From Prochilodus magdalenae (Eukaryota > Chordata > Actinopteri > Characiformes > Prochilodontidae): 64,000 bases of DNA. The position numbers and the translations under genes are program-made. The notes below the pieces were generated by a model. That model was not told the DNA's origin and did not search any database. It was given only the letters and a program-made list of their open reading frames with translations. The first letter of the stretch is position 1. Each line of letters starts with the position of its first letter. Of this stretch, positions 11,081 through 24,335 are shown piece after piece. The DNA lies in assembly GCA_024036415.1 (NCBI GenBank), contig JAMWET010001646.1, positions 352,501 through 416,500 of the forward strand. The letters run 5' to 3'.

Positions 11081-14000
11081 CTAAAGAAAGAAGACGGGAA
11101 AGAGATGAGGTAAGAGTCAGAAACAGAGCACAGCATACGGTCTATTTTTGAGCTTGAACATTGTATCAAGAGGATCTGCTTATAAGTGACAAAGAAGAAA
11201 GGTGTTGATCAGGAAAGTTGGTGAGGAGGCAGACAGAGGCTAAGACAGAGTAGAAGTAAGCTGCATGAGAATGGACAGAGATGGATAGGATACAGCAGGG
11301 GGTGGCATATAGGCTGTCCAGGATATTAATGCTGGGAAGCTAAATGATGATGAATAGGCAAAACAGGCCACACAACCTGTTGATAGATACAGATTATCAT
11401 ATGGTTGTGGTGATTTGTGCATTTAGCTTGTTGCTGAGTGTCACAGCAGCTTTTCCTGTAAGTTGCACAGAGTGACAAATGTGGATCAGTGTGAACTATC
11501 TAAAATTCTCATCCATCAGAGAGGGATTTCCGAAGGGATAGAATAACTTGCATTGGCAAGAAGTCATTAAACTGCCAGTGCCCATAAAACAAGGTAGATA
11601 AAAGATATTTCATAATCACTTGTTCTGAGGAGCAGCTGCTATGTATCTAGCAGGCTCTCGCTGAAGCCAAACTAAGACATCTGCAAATGACTTTATGGAT
11701 GTTTAGCTAAACCTATGGCAAGCCTAAAAGGCATTCTCTTTCCCAGCTGGTTTTTTTTTTTTGCTCTGCTTCCTTGCAGCTATTCTGTGAGACTTATCCA
11801 ATGGTTCATCTGAAGAAAATAGAGAAGAGGGAGGAATTTTTCCACTTTATGAATCCCATTTGTGCGCAAATGGCAACGTATTTTCTTTTTTCTCCAAAAA
11901 TGTATTATTCAAAACACCGCTCCTGTCATTCACTCAAAATCGATTCGCTCCTGCTGCCTTTTAACATTGCTATAATCCTTGAGGTTTCTGCATTGGAAAT
12001 TCCGAGGCAGGGAATTACGTTCTTACAGGAGACAAGCAGATATTTATTGGAATGTTTTTCACTCTCAAATGTGGCTAAGCTGTGACATTCAGATGCAGAC
12101 CATGTTGACCTTTAGTGATAATTCCCTGGGCGTCTGATGACAGCCCTCAAGCAGCGTGTATCACCTGTGCAGGAGCCTCGCTCCCAAAGTGGCCATGTAA
12201 TCCTGTTTGTCCTGACGCTCCGCCAGAATGAAATATGTCCTTCCCTTCTGCCATTCTGACTCCCGCCACCCCAACACCCAAAACATGAGCTTCTCCCCGG
12301 GGTTTGCCAGTGAGTGAATAGTGTTTGACTAGTAAACACGTGGAGGTAAGACATGAGGCATTTTTCACAAATCCTCCGAGGCCTCTGTAAATAGATAATG
12401 TAATGGCTCCTAGCCGAATGTCAGATAAGTGGGAATAGTGGTACAGATCAGAAAGAGTCGGCTAGTCTTTATTCTGCACGGGGAGCAGAGAGATCGATCC
12501 CCCCAGTGCAGGGGAGAATCTAACACACCTCCTTTATTGGGAGACCAACACTATCTCTACACTCAATCAGGCCACTATACAAACGCTGGCTCGCACACAA
12601 ATCCCAACAGGCAGGTGCAAAATGATAAAGCGGAGAGTAGAGGCATTATAGAGTCATAAATAAAGAGTACTGAGACATCTGATTTGAGTGAAAGCGAGAA
12701 GAAACAATTTACTCCTAAAAGGTTGCTTACATGCATTTGAAATTGATTTTATGTTCTTTATTTTTCGCTATCACATCTTATTTTCTCTCTTTCATGCGTG
12801 CACATGTGCACACCACCCTTTCATTCTGTTGTCTGAATAAAGGCCTGCGCCGAGCATGACACCAGCCTTGAATGAATGAGAAAATACATGCTAGATTGCT
12901 CAAGGGGAGTTAGGTCTGTAGGGGATATATGGCAAATAAACAGGAAAAGACATGGCAAACAGCTGGATTTTGGCTGACGGAAGAGTTGAGCCTTGTTCAA
13001 TTTTCCTCATGCTCCTGACATTTGTGTTAGCAAATATCCCCTCACATCACATTAGGCATCTCACATCACCGCATCGCTGTCTGTGCTCCACGCTTTTGTA
13101 GATTTGTATTTCTATTAATAAATCTCAACGTGCGCGTTTGTCTGTCCAGCTCTTTTGTAATCTACCTCTTTGCTCAGTATCTCAGCATTTATTTTTATGT
13201 CGTGCCTTTAATGGAATTACTTATTTATTTCTCATTTGTAGACAAGATCAGATGCAGCCCAGATAAAGAGTAACTGTGTAGCTCAGGTAAAAAGAGTTTC
13301 TCTCTTGCTAATCATGTCTGACGGATTCCATTCTTTTTCTTGCTTATCCATATTCACAGTGGTAACTATATCGAGAAAACTATGTTACACTATACTATAT
13401 TAAATGAACTGTATTATACATATAGCTGTATTAAGCTTGGTTTTTGTCTGCTGATATCTGGGTATATACAACTCACTTCTAGTGTAAGCGAGCATTTAAG
13501 TGATGGTTGCTGGTGATCAGTCATGTTAATGTTGCATGTCTGATGTTTGCTTTTTTAGTTTTGCCTTGCAGCTGCATGGCTAATGTAGCCAACAAGTAAT
13601 AAAAGCTTATATCTCACTCATCAACACCGTGCAAACGGGTTGCCTAAATCATCTCACACTTGCGTCAAACTGTGTTCTCCAAGTTCTCAAAGGGAAGTTC
13701 TTACATGGTTTCTGACACTGTGTGACAAACTGTTACCTGCTAATAACACTGTGAGCTATACGTCATCAGCTGCGAACCATGACAATGAGAGGCAGGCCTT
13801 CGTTCCATAAAATACCCTTACTTATACCTTATATGATCTCATATGGGATTTTGTTAATGTTTGCATTGCGTGAATGCCAGTTTACTCACATACAAAAGTT
13901 TTGGCTGGATGAAAAATAGAACATTTCAGGCTTGTATTTACATTCTGTGGAGTTACCAGGATGTTCACAAGGCCTAGAGAGATGTTTATTTACAAGTTTG

Positions 14001-14385
14001 GTCCCACACGTGGGAAATCTAAATATGATTGCTCCATTATCTATTTCTAATTATGTTGGGGTATGCAGTTCAACTCACAACCAGTCTATGTTCTGAAAAG
14101 CAGAAGATCTAGGGTGACTGTATCTACTCAGATACCATGATGAAAAAAAATCCTGATTAGACAAAGTGTAACCCACTGTTTGGTTCAAAGATTTAACCAT
14201 TCTGTTTCCAATCAAAGCTTAATGATGTAATAACAGTATTGCTACAGTACTGAGATTATTTCTGAAGTACTTTTTTTGTTTTATTTATATATTTTAATTT
14301 TTTTTTAAATATTAGCATCATATAAATATATAGTGCCAAAAACAACATAAGCTAGTCTAAGATTGTCTTGACACAAGTACATAAG
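11081..14385. other. Presumed rtn4rl1 intron 1, proximal part
   Basis: Noncoding DNA immediately upstream of exon 2. A stretch at about 12,110-12,420 is GC-richer and unique and could be a conserved element. The rest is AT-rich, and I see no gene or clear repeat in it. Its status as intron follows from exon 2 opening with a split codon. Confidence 0.5.
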
Positions 14386-14394
14386 ATTGTCTGA

Positions 14395-14872
14395 TTGTCA
14401 CGCTTCTGGGTTTCCCCAGTTCCTCTGCTCTCCTGGACTCCATTTCCCAGAGTACATCATGACATCACACCCACATGTCCCCAGCCACCCAGTCAGCACC
14501 GCTCCAGGTCACCTGAGTTTTAGCCAGCTGCATCCACTTAGCCTCAGTATATATACTCCTCTCAAACACTTCCTCATTGCGAAGTTTTGCCAAACCTAGT
14601 TTGCATCTCTGAGCGGTTCTCCTCTGTTTACCCTGACTCTGGCTTTTTTGACTCCCTTTGGCTTTGACCTCTTCTTTTGTTTATCCCTTGTTGGTTTTCT
14701 CCCGTGTTCTACTCTCTGGCTATCAACCTTTGTTTGTAACTTTGACCATTGTCTTGCCTAGCCCTTCCTCCTTGGTTGCCTCACTGCTTGTGTACTCGTG
14801 TGCTTAACAAAGCCCATTTGATTTTTAGCTCTGTGCGTGTCGGTCCTGGTTTTTTGTCCCTGACACTGATAG
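14395..14872. mobile_element. Dispersed fish repeat with TGTCA termini
   Basis: The stretch begins TGTCACGCTTCTGGGTTTCCCC and ends CCCTGACA, so the outer five bases are inverted (TGTCA/TGACA). The interior contains CTGGACTCCATTTCCCAGA and many TTTGACC/CCTTG blocks, which I recognise from memory as a common teleost nonautonomous repeat. It has no coding capacity. Class is uncertain. Confidence 0.5.
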
Positions 14873-15080
14873 TCTCAATGATGAACTGCATGCAATGCTA
14901 AGCAGTACATATGTTTTTATTACTTGTTAACTACATGATAGATCCAGTGTAGAACAAAAGATGCCAACTTCAGATGCCAGGCATGTCTTTGGTGACTGAC
15001 TACAATCACCATAAGAAATAAATCGAGTAAATTTGATTTCACAGCCTAACCTTTGCTTTAATAACAGCTAGCTTTGGCTG
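14873..15080. other. Short noncoding spacer
   Basis: AT-rich sequence between the dispersed repeat and the GC-richer block that follows; nothing supported. Confidence 0.5.
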
Positions 15081-16110
15081 AAGGAAGAGGCCCCCAGTAA
15101 GATGGATGCTGGGCATGCATTGGCCCTAGGTTGGAGTGACGGGGTTTCTATCTCTCTGCTCCGCCCTGCGGGGGAAAACTACCTCCAGAGACCTGCTGCT
15201 TCACACCTGTCATCTCTCTGATCGCAGCCCGGTGTGAGCTCGCTGGAACCCTCACACTGCAATTTACACCCCTCCGTTTCTCAAGGAGGGAGTAGGGGTA
15301 GGGAGCACGTAAGCGAGAGATGAGTAGAGGAGATATTTTTAGTGGCGTAGAGAGATGCACAGGGCAACAGTCCGATAAGAGCTAATAATGATAACGGAGG
15401 AAAAGGGGACAGGAGGCCAGTGGGCTGTCTCAAAATAAAAATGGAAAGTGTGGAGGTGTATAATCATACTGTTTGCTCGTGCAATGGGCCTCTATCACCG
15501 AACTGAATTACTGAGGCAGTTTGGAGCGCATCCATAGCCCCTTCGGAACACCCTCAAGGCCCCTCAGTGCCAATAATGAATTCCTGAGAAAAAGGGATAT
15601 GTTTTTTACTTCGAACAATGGAGGTGTTATTCTGGTTATTCACGCTCTTTTCCTCTCCCTCTCTTTCTGTCTCTTTTCTCTCTCTGTCCATCTCTTCCTC
15701 TGTCTCACACCACCTTTCCCCTTATCTGTCCCTGTATGACGGATGCAGTTGAGAGCTCGTTACAGGGAGAATGATTAAACAGGCTGCGACTGGGCCTGAC
15801 GTTTGCCCCCGCCGACCCCATGGCCACTGTGCCTTTTCATGCCTCGCAGTCACCAAGAAGAAAATAACTAAATAAAGGCATAAAATAGAATGGCTTTGGT
15901 CCCCAGACAGACAGTGTAAAGTCAGCCTGCTGAATATCAATGAAGCATAGTTCACACTAAATTTGCCCTCATGAATAACACATCGTTGCTAATAGGAGAG
16001 AAGCGGTCCGTCTGTCTCTCTGCGTGACTCGGCCCACCATTACACTGGACAAACTCAATTTCCTGTGTCTCTCTAAGGACCCTGATAAGCACAGAGCTGT
16101 TTGCTACCTC
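15081..16110. other. GC-richer unique blocks, possible conserved regulatory elements
   Basis: Two blocks (about 15,100-15,600 and 15,735-16,110) are unique, lack stop-free coding frames, and mix CpG-containing stretches with AT cores such as GAGCTAATAATGATAAC and GAATGATTAAACAGG. A short CT-rich stretch (15,646-15,735) separates them. They look like intronic enhancers of a developmental gene, but this rests on appearance only. Confidence 0.25.
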
Positions 16111-17149
16111 ACTGTCATGGCCCCATAAACAACGTTCTTTAGCTTAAGAGGTAGTCACATTAATGTAACACACGCACATACAGACAGCCTGACAGTCACG
16201 CTAGTGACAAAGCTGTAAAGCTGGCTATTGATTAGTCTGAGCTTTGTCTGCATCACCAAAGGGAGATAACACTTTAGCCGTACAGACTGTTGACACATTG
16301 TCATTCAGACCTTCCTTGAGGTGGTTTGCAGTGAGTTAGAGAGCTATTAGGAAATCTTTCTGCAAACGTAGCAAGCACAGTGGCATAAATCCATGCAGCT
16401 GTGGTTTATCCAGACCTGCTGAGTATATATTTACATTAGACATGAACAAATGGCTTCCGAAGGTGTTCATAAAAAGCAAATGTGCATCATCAAGCATACT
16501 GAACAGCAATTTACTGGATTTAAAGATGAAGAATACAAGTAGAGACGCACCAGCCAGTGCTGGTATCAGAATTTCCATATAATTTATCTGTCAATGCTGC
16601 ACTCATATTAGGAAACAAGTAGACTGCATTTACTTGGCTTAGTGGTTTATAGAAATGTACCATTTATTTGTACAGGCATACATACAAAAAACAAATAAAT
16701 AAACATGACAAATACAGTTGGGATGCTCCTCCATATTTCAGGACTGGATCTGGTAATAACTGTATACGTTTTTTTGTTTTTGTTTTAGACATTGTGACAT
16801 TAACTTCGATCAACAGAATAAGAAAAATTAGTTTTGATAGTGAGTCAAAGATTTTGTACTGAAGCGATATCTATCTATCTAGATATCTATGATGTCTAAG
16901 TTAGCATGCTAAGCAGCTAGAACATACTTTTACAAACGTCTTGGTATACAGTGAGTCACCGTAGTGTCAAGTTAAATCAGTCCAATATGAGAGCAAGAAG
17001 GAGTAACACTGCCCGCTTGCATTTTCTAAAGTCATGATGAAGGTCCAAGTAGTCCAAGGAAGGACAGGTAGCCAACGAAAAGGAGGGTGAATGCAATATT
17101 GCTGAAGCTCTTGGTAAGCATCCATTACTGCTCACTGCTTCCCAGTCGT
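16111..17149. other. Noncoding DNA, no gene seen
   Basis: AT-rich intronic sequence. The only structure noted is a short inverted repeat, GATATCTA/TAGATATC with a 6-base spacer, near 16,865-16,888. Confidence 0.5.
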
Positions 17150-17730
17150 AGCATTAATCCATGGTTAGCAGCAAACAGAAGAGATGATATATAGTATATA
17201 AACTGAAACATATAAAATATGGGGGAAAACTGTACTGTTGTATGCAATGGCTCCCTAGATCATCACACCAGCAGTTGGGGTGGTGTGTTGCTCTACCCCA
17301 AAGGCAGGATGGAAGCGCAAATGACAAGGCCTTCATACTCAAACCCGACCATTGTTGGATACCAAACAGAACCTGGATTTGTCACTAAAGGCAATATAGT
17401 TTTAGTCTGCAGCAGTCTAGGTTTCTGCTTCATCACATCATACTGCAAACGAAGATGACTGTGGCTGGCTGTCAATGACTGGACATGTAATGGGCGCCGT
17501 GACACCAAATTTCCTTCTGCTAAGCGCCAGCAAATGGTCTGGGCAGAGACAAGAGTGTGTAATGAAGGTACCACCTGTGTCTGGATGGTGGACAAGGAAA
17601 CTGTGGGAGCTGCTTATGCTTGTCGACAGATCAAACGATCCTCTCTATTGGTGGTCGGTCTGGTCTGTCTGTTCGCAATGTGTGGGGCATGTGCCCTCAT
17701 TTAACCAGAACACACCTGTAACCATTTACA
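17150..17730 (-). mobile_element. Decayed Tc1-like transposase copy (family B)
   Basis: Read on the minus strand, the relic preserves stretches of a Tc1-like transposase in broken frames. About 17,595-17,293 gives LAEGNLVSRRPLHVQSLT, the linker after the paired helix-turn-helix domain. Near 17,305-17,225 it gives VEQHTTPTAGVMI, a stop, then GAIAYN, matching the conserved block between the second and third catalytic acids. Several stops and frameshifts make it inactive. Its wording differs from the family seen at 3.0, 19.1, 24.1, 48.6 and 63.7 kb, so it is a separate invasion. Confidence 0.85.
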
Positions 17731-19080
17731 TATCTGCCTATATGTTGGAGGAAAAAAGAAGAAGACACAGGAAACACAGTGCTTTAGATGAGGGCTCTAA
17801 TCTCATAACCCCTCACAAATACCCAGTCATGAAAAAGTCAATAGCAAGACTTTTGCTTTTGTCACATTTAGTCATGCTATGGCACATTGTGATGGATGTA
17901 AATAATAAAAAAGCTATGTACATTTGCATGAGGTCAGTGAGTGCACCATGCATAGGCTCCTAGCTTTCAGTGTCCCCATATTAGTAGCATATAGTTAAAC
18001 AGTTAGATTCCAATGTCATCATTCATCATCATTCAACATGTGTATATAAGCACATCAATGGTTCACTCTTCTCCTTTGTCAAGCACCAACTTGAAAGAGA
18101 GGGCATGCAGAGATGCTCATTAAACATCACGATGATTATACAAGTGTGTTCTCAAGATAACTGAAGGCCACAATGAAATATAGGGTTTTGTAGCACAGAA
18201 CAGTAGCTTGTGTCAGCTGCTATCTTCTCACCTTTAAATCATGTAATGGATGATGCAAGGATCTGAAATTGGTACATATGAGCTGCATACCCTATAGACA
18301 TGTCACGAATATGTATGGGGTGCTCTGTGGCCCAAGACCTGTTCTAGTTTCAGCAGCTATCCACAGCCTTTCTAGAAAAGAGGAACACCATTCCATAGAA
18401 TCGACCTGATCAACTATGTGTGAAGCACATATGTCATTCTGCATAAAGCAGCTTGTAATCACCCCATTTATTTTTAGGAGTCCTACTTTGATCTTTTTAA
18501 GGTGTCTGTGACTAACATAAAGCACTCTCCCACTTGCTTAAGCTTCACAGATTAATAACAGCTAATAAGTTTGCTTTATCTGTCTGATTTTGATTAATGA
18601 GCTGTGACTTGTCAAGTTGCATTTATGTCTATTATCAGCAACAGTTTATGTTCCAGTTGACTTCGGTGGTAATAGTCCTTGCACAAATAGAATGATTTAT
18701 ATAGCAGTGATTTAAAGCCACCATCACTGACTACAGCAATCTGTTTGTCATTAAATCTTTGATGTAGTCTGGCAAGTACACAGCTGATAAAGTGCTGCAA
18801 TAACATGGTGTTCTATGCCACAAGCCAAGGCAAAATAGCATAACATCTATAGTATGTTCATCAAAGAGCCAGTTGCATAGAAACAACAAAATATTACATT
18901 ACAAAACATTTGGAAACTGTTGTATAATATGTATGCATACAGTACCATGTTCTGACATGCATTTCAAAGTTTTCTTATCTAGTCTATAGGTTATTTGCAG
19001 TGACGTGATCCCAATGATGAACAAAACAGGGGCATCTCAATGGGTGTGTTCGGGTGAGCTGGGGTGGGGTTTGATTTTTA
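17731..19080. other. Noncoding DNA, no gene seen
   Basis: AT-rich presumed intronic sequence without a supported coding frame, RNA gene or clear repeat. Confidence 0.5.
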
Positions 19081-19089
19081 CAGATGGAA

Positions 19090-19445
19090 AAAATAACAAA
19101 AGTCAGGTTTTGAAAGCAAACACTTGTCCATACACTCATCATCAAAAGAATAGTTGGACCCAGAAGGAATAAAACGCGGTGAATAGATTTGACATCATGA
19201 GACATACGAAGGATTCAACTTTTTGCTCAGCCATGCAGATGCCGTAAGCATGGATGGGCCTTATTGCTGTACCTGACTGACCCAACAGCCATGATTGTGG
19301 GCATTAACCGAGCACTGTGATCAGAATCAAGATAAACGGTTTGATTTCATGTGTCACACGTCCAAAAGGCCTGGTGTCACTCCACCTTCACCCCTACTGC
19401 AAAATCGGCAGGAACTGTGTGAGAATATATATCCATTAAATTCTG
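19090..19445 (+). mobile_element. Internally deleted Tc1-like copy (family A)
   Basis: The segment shares GACATCATGAGACATACGAAGG with the start of the 3.0-kb copy, GCTGTACCTGACTGACCCAAC with the 63.7-kb copy, and CACACGTCCAAAAGGCCTGG plus a CCTACTGCAAAATC block with the 3' part of the 3.0-kb copy. The middle of the transposase, including the FSDESRF region, is missing. It is a short deletion derivative with no coding capacity. Confidence 0.75.
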
Positions 19446-21640
19446 CTCCTGTTTACTTAGCCTATTTAGGACCATTTATTTATTTTTTACATTTTTGTTG
19501 TTCTCCACCCGAATAACTAAAATGCCCAGCCCAAGATGACATTCTAGTAACACCTCCAGCGCAGTCCAGGTGGAGCACAAGAAGTAAAATCCTGTAGAGA
19601 ACAGGTTAAGATGATATTACGAGAGAACTACACCCAGAAAGTCATGAAATATGTTGGAGGTGATCCTACTGTATTGTACAGTACTATGCACAGTACATCT
19701 GTGGGGTGTGCACTGGTGTAGATTTAAAACAAGCTGGTGAATACAAGCTGGCTTCAGCCTTGCCCCAACCGCAGACGATGGTTCATTAGCCATTTGTCAA
19801 TATCCGCTGTTAGTTTCTTAGCCACTTTCTGAACAACAACTTTTGGTACTTGATAAAAGCTCCTTGTGGTTGGTTAGATCGACTGTGTGCAGCCGTTTGT
19901 AGAAAATCACTGCCCACCATCGGTTTGTGCCACAACAGCATGGTGCAAACAACTTATTAACACAATGAGGCTAGCCTAGTTGAGGGCAACTGTATACATA
20001 TTAAAATCAGCCGCTCCTCACTGTCCCCTGTATGACCTCTGGTGTTTTATCTATGGACATGTTCATAGTCTTCCTTCACGTATCAAATAGATGTTTTATA
20101 AAGAGTTAAGGAGACGGATGCACAGCCCTAGGAGTAAAGGTACGCTCCTCCACAGCTCTAACAGTTTACTTACTGAGCTACGACAGTCAATGGAACAACC
20201 CTTAATATGGTTAAGTACAAGTCAACAAGTGCATATTAAATACACTATTAAACGGAGGGTTGCTGTTGTTCTTAAAGATCCCATTGTTCTTAAAGATCCC
20301 TTTTAATGATGTGAAGTTCAAATAATTAAAAAAGCATTTAAATCATTACCATCACTGAATAGCTCCCCATTCATGCACACTGAAATGTCCTAGCACTAGA
20401 ATGGAGAGGGGCAATAAACTCAGTTTCAGATACCATTTACTGAACCCATCATATCAGAATGCATGTGCCTATAAATGTATTAGAATTATGGATGTTAGTC
20501 TTGGTTTCATGTTGAGGTAACATGATTGCGTCAGCTTGAAGCTGAAACATGGGAACATAGAAGGCTCAGCTACCTGTACAGCTTACTTCCCCGACAGGCG
20601 TTTGACAAATGACTGGAACTAATTTTTATGTTAGTTTTGGCAATTTAATTAGGACTTGGATTCAGCTATGTTTAGTCTCTAAGTAGCCTAAGGATCTTTA
20701 TTGCGATGGAATTGCTGTAATGAAGGGTAAATGATGAAATAAAGGACACAGTGCCTCATCACACCTTAAATCTAAAATTATAGCTCTCCCTTAGGGCAGC
20801 AATATTACTGACAACAAGCTGTTATGGGCTGACTAGCTTTGAATGAAACATTTGCACTGAGGAGAGCTCTCATTTTTTCACCAGCCACTGCATTATTAGC
20901 CACTCGGGAAAGCAGAAGAGGTCTATGACGGTCTTGAAGTATAGCCAATTGTGTCAATTGTTATTATTTGCTGAATGGGCTTTAGAAGCACAAAGAGGGC
21001 ACCTAATGCTGAGTGGAGAAGAGTAATCAAGCAGCTTTATGAAACATCATGCACAAATCACAGGTCCCGAGGGCAAGGGTTACAGACATGACTAATGCAT
21101 TTACACTTTAATCATTACAAGCTGGGTGTAAGGCAGATGTGAACAGTTTGTGGCTGTCATTGTCTGAGTGGATGGCCAAAGAGATGACCAAGCATCAACT
21201 CTAAAGAGGCCTTTAGTGAACCTTTAAATGCATATCTCATAGCACCCTGTGACCTTGTTTTACTACACTCCAGTGTCCAGCATCTAGTATGACATCCACA
21301 CATATCTTGTGCAATCTACATAGAAAAGTATTGCTAGTAGTATGAGAAAAACTGAAGCAGCTACTCACTGGCCAGTGTGGTATAAGGTTCTTATAACTGG
21401 GCTGAGACTGGGCCAGTGATGGAGAACCATCCATGAGTTGAAGCGGCAGATTGGATCATCTAACATCATTACCTGACCTCACTACTACTTTTGTGACTGA
21501 ATGCAATCTTCTACAGCAATGTTACAACATCTAGTGTAAAGCTCTCCCAAAAGAATAAAGGCTATTACTACAGCCAAAGGGAAACAGACGTCCTATTAAT
21601 AGCCTTGATTTCGAAAGAAACTGCAGGAAAAGCAAGTGTT
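19446..21640. other. Noncoding DNA with one small tandem duplication
   Basis: Presumed intron. At about 20,264-20,300 the sequence TTGTTCTTAAAGATCCC occurs twice in tandem. No gene is supported. Confidence 0.5.
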
Positions 21641-21642
21641 AG

Positions 21643-22352
21643 ATGGGTAGCATGCTATCTTCAGAAGATAACTCTTCAGCGCAGTACACAGATGTCCCTG
21701 ACATATCATTAAAGTGGTTATTTCACATTCTGTTGATAATTTTAAATTCATTTTGTAATGTTTTCAACTATAAATCTTACAAATTGGACTGGCCATCAAA
21801 GAGTTCTATATTCAACATCACTGAATGTGTTTGGGATTATTTCCATCACGAGAATCAGAAAATGCAAAACCTACTTCTAAGGTTGAACTTTGAAGTTATA
21901 GTGTTGTAGTCAAGGCTGCTAGATACAACTTCAGATCAAGACCAAGGCCAAGTTTTTTAGTAGTCGAGTTTGAGTCAAGAATGAACGGAGTAAGCAAAGT
22001 GTTGTATCCTGTTTATTCTGGTTTTGTTGACATTCGATAAATAATTAAACTTCCAGTTACCTCAGATGGAGGCATCACACTCAACTGGTCTCGACTACAG
22101 TCTCTGAGTCCATCTTACCCCAAGATCAAGATCATGACAAGACCAAGATGAGGCCGATGCCTCTAGTTTAAGGTCGCAAGTCCAAACTGCTACAACATAC
22201 TAAATACCTGAAAACTGATATTAGGTTTAGTTGTTGCTGATTTAATTTTCGGGTAAATACATGTTTTGTGAAAAAATGTAAAAATGTATAACTTGACTTT
22301 GAAGTAAATAAATGATGGGTGGTCTCTGACTTTTGCACAGTACTGCAGACGT
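21643..22352 (+). mobile_element. Tc1-like transposase C-terminal remnant with right end (family C)
   Basis: Bases 21,787-21,843 encode DWPSKSSIFNITECVWDYF, clearly derived from the Tc1 motif DWPxxSPDLNPIExxWD around the third catalytic residue; here the catalytic Asp and PIE are already mutated. It is followed by HHENQKMQ, as in the family. The right end is probably GGTGGTCTCTGACTTTTGCACAGTACTG at about 22,318-22,346. Between them, 21,910-22,195 is a stretch rich in CAAGACCAAGG and its complement, which looks like another element inserted into this one. Confidence 0.75.
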
Positions 22353-24050
22353 GGATTACACCAACACTGATGTAATTGAATTTGTCAAACAGGTAAACTG
22401 ATTTTATTTGATTGATTTGACTTTTTTTAGTGTAAGCACTGAAGTATCATGAATGATACTGCGGGTTTGATACTGAAAGCACTGACCCACATGACAGGGG
22501 TGACTTATTCTCTTCCAAGTCCAAGTCTGAACCGGACATGATTTGATCTTCCAATATTGACATTTTCTAGAGCACTTGTCTTTCCCTCTCTTGTTGCATT
22601 GCTGCTGTTTGATAGCGACTGCCTGTGGCGAGGTGTGCTAATATGTCTGATGCACCAATAGATTTGTTTAAGATTAGAAGTGCAGCTTTTGAAGCTCTCC
22701 GGGGAGCAGAGAGGTACACACCGGAGAAGCTGATAAGATATGCAAGGGATCACTTTGTAAACACTGTGTAAACGTGTCACTTTTGATAACCATGCTGAAA
22801 ATGATAACACATGCACACAAGCGCATTAAAACAGGGAGAAAAGAGTTCGCACAAATGGCAGCAGCTCTTTTTCCAGATGAGGAGCCTGAAGAGCTAAAAA
22901 TAGTCAGCCTAAACAAGCCGCTGCCATATGGAGCATGTAAAGAATACGGGGGGGGATTTGTGAAGGGAGGGAGTGGACGAATAAATTTCACTTCTTATTG
23001 GGATAGCTTCTTAAGGTGCAGAATGGCGGCGGCTGACAGATGAGGAGCCACAGATGTTTAATACCTGAATTTTAATTAAAAGGGTTTTAATAGATGTCAG
23101 GGAGATGTTAGTTCTATTTACTTGTATGGAAATGAGGAAGGAGCTCTATTGTTTTGCTGTTTGTTCAGTGTACAGTCACTGTCAGAGCAGTAGCAGGGAT
23201 ATAGGAACATACACAGAGCAATCAGCCCCAGACGGCTCTCCGTCACTGCATATGCTGAGGCTGATTACACCGCCGTTTAGGAGCTGTCCATCACTGCCCT
23301 GATGAGTGCAGCTCCATACCCGCCCTTTGTAAATCATAGCACAAATCTTCATATGCTTTTCTTTGTGGGTAATAGGGTAAGTCAGAGAAGGGGTTGCACA
23401 GGGGTGAGTATATCTTTCTACACATTACACAATTTGATTAATATTTTTTTACAGAATTAGAAATCTTGTTTACACATTCCTCAAGATGGAGAAAGTTGTT
23501 GTACAAAGGAAAAGATTATTAAGGAGATAGAAGCACTAAACAAGATGTGACCCTAAACTATGTAAGCTAGGTAAACAGCACAACACGATTAAGGGTGCAT
23601 GAAGTACTTCAACTGGTCTGTTTTAGTTTTGGTCCTATCTTTAATGGTCTGGATGGAGGAGCACACAGTAGATGTTATCATTATGGTTATTACTGCTTTA
23701 TTATTTTATTATGCATACAGCTGTAAGTACATGAAAGAAAGGGATGTGAGATTTTACAAGTGAGTATAGCTCATGCATATTGTATCAAAAGGTGCGCCGA
23801 TAATACAGATACTACATTTGTATGCAATTTATTTTTCTGGCGTACATTTCATTTGCCTTGTTTAATACAGCAAAAACAGCCAATGTTCGTTGACTATTTT
23901 CTTTATCCCTCAGAATTAAACAGGCTGTTTTTGTTACTGAGACTGTAAGACTGATGACCTCTGTTCTGTTTTGTGCCTCAGACAAAAAGCTCCTTAGTGA
24001 TAAAGAGCAGGGTTAAACTGCCAAGGCTGGTACAGAGTTCGGACATCTCA
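22353..24050. other. Noncoding DNA, no gene seen
   Basis: A 22.5-23.05 kb stretch has open frames on both strands (for example 22,774-23,043 plus) but no recognisable domain, splice context or start context; I treat them as chance. The rest is AT-rich. Confidence 0.45.
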
Positions 24051-24059
24051 AGTCTTCAA

Positions 24060-24335
24060 CATGTGATGGCAGTGTGAGAGAGGACCAATTGAGTGCAGGG
24101 GGGAAACTTCTTCCTGGAGATGACCCGCTGCCATCTGGAGTCACTCCATGATAGTCTGGCATGACACCATTGCAATCTTTGGCAACATTGGCATGGTGTA
24201 ATCGTAATGGCCTGCATGCATGTAGTCGTGTGTCTTGTAATTATCTGCCAATGTTTCTGGCATTAACAGGATGACTCATGGACGTCACATTTCATGAGCG
24301 TGAAAGTTAAATCATTTTCATGTCTCATGATGTCA
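24060..24335 (-). mobile_element. Decayed Tc1-like copy (family A), minus strand
   Basis: Its reverse complement matches the 63.7-kb copy over CCATGAGTCATCCTGTTA, GACTACATGCATGCAG, CATGCCAGACTATCATGGAGTGACTC and GATGGCAGCGGGTCATC. It covers the helix-turn-helix to pre-DDE part only and is interrupted by stops. Confidence 0.7.

Noticed and set aside
22774..23043. An 89-codon plus-strand frame with an acidic stretch
   Set aside because: I do not recognise it, it has no splice or start context, and opposite-strand frames overlap it.
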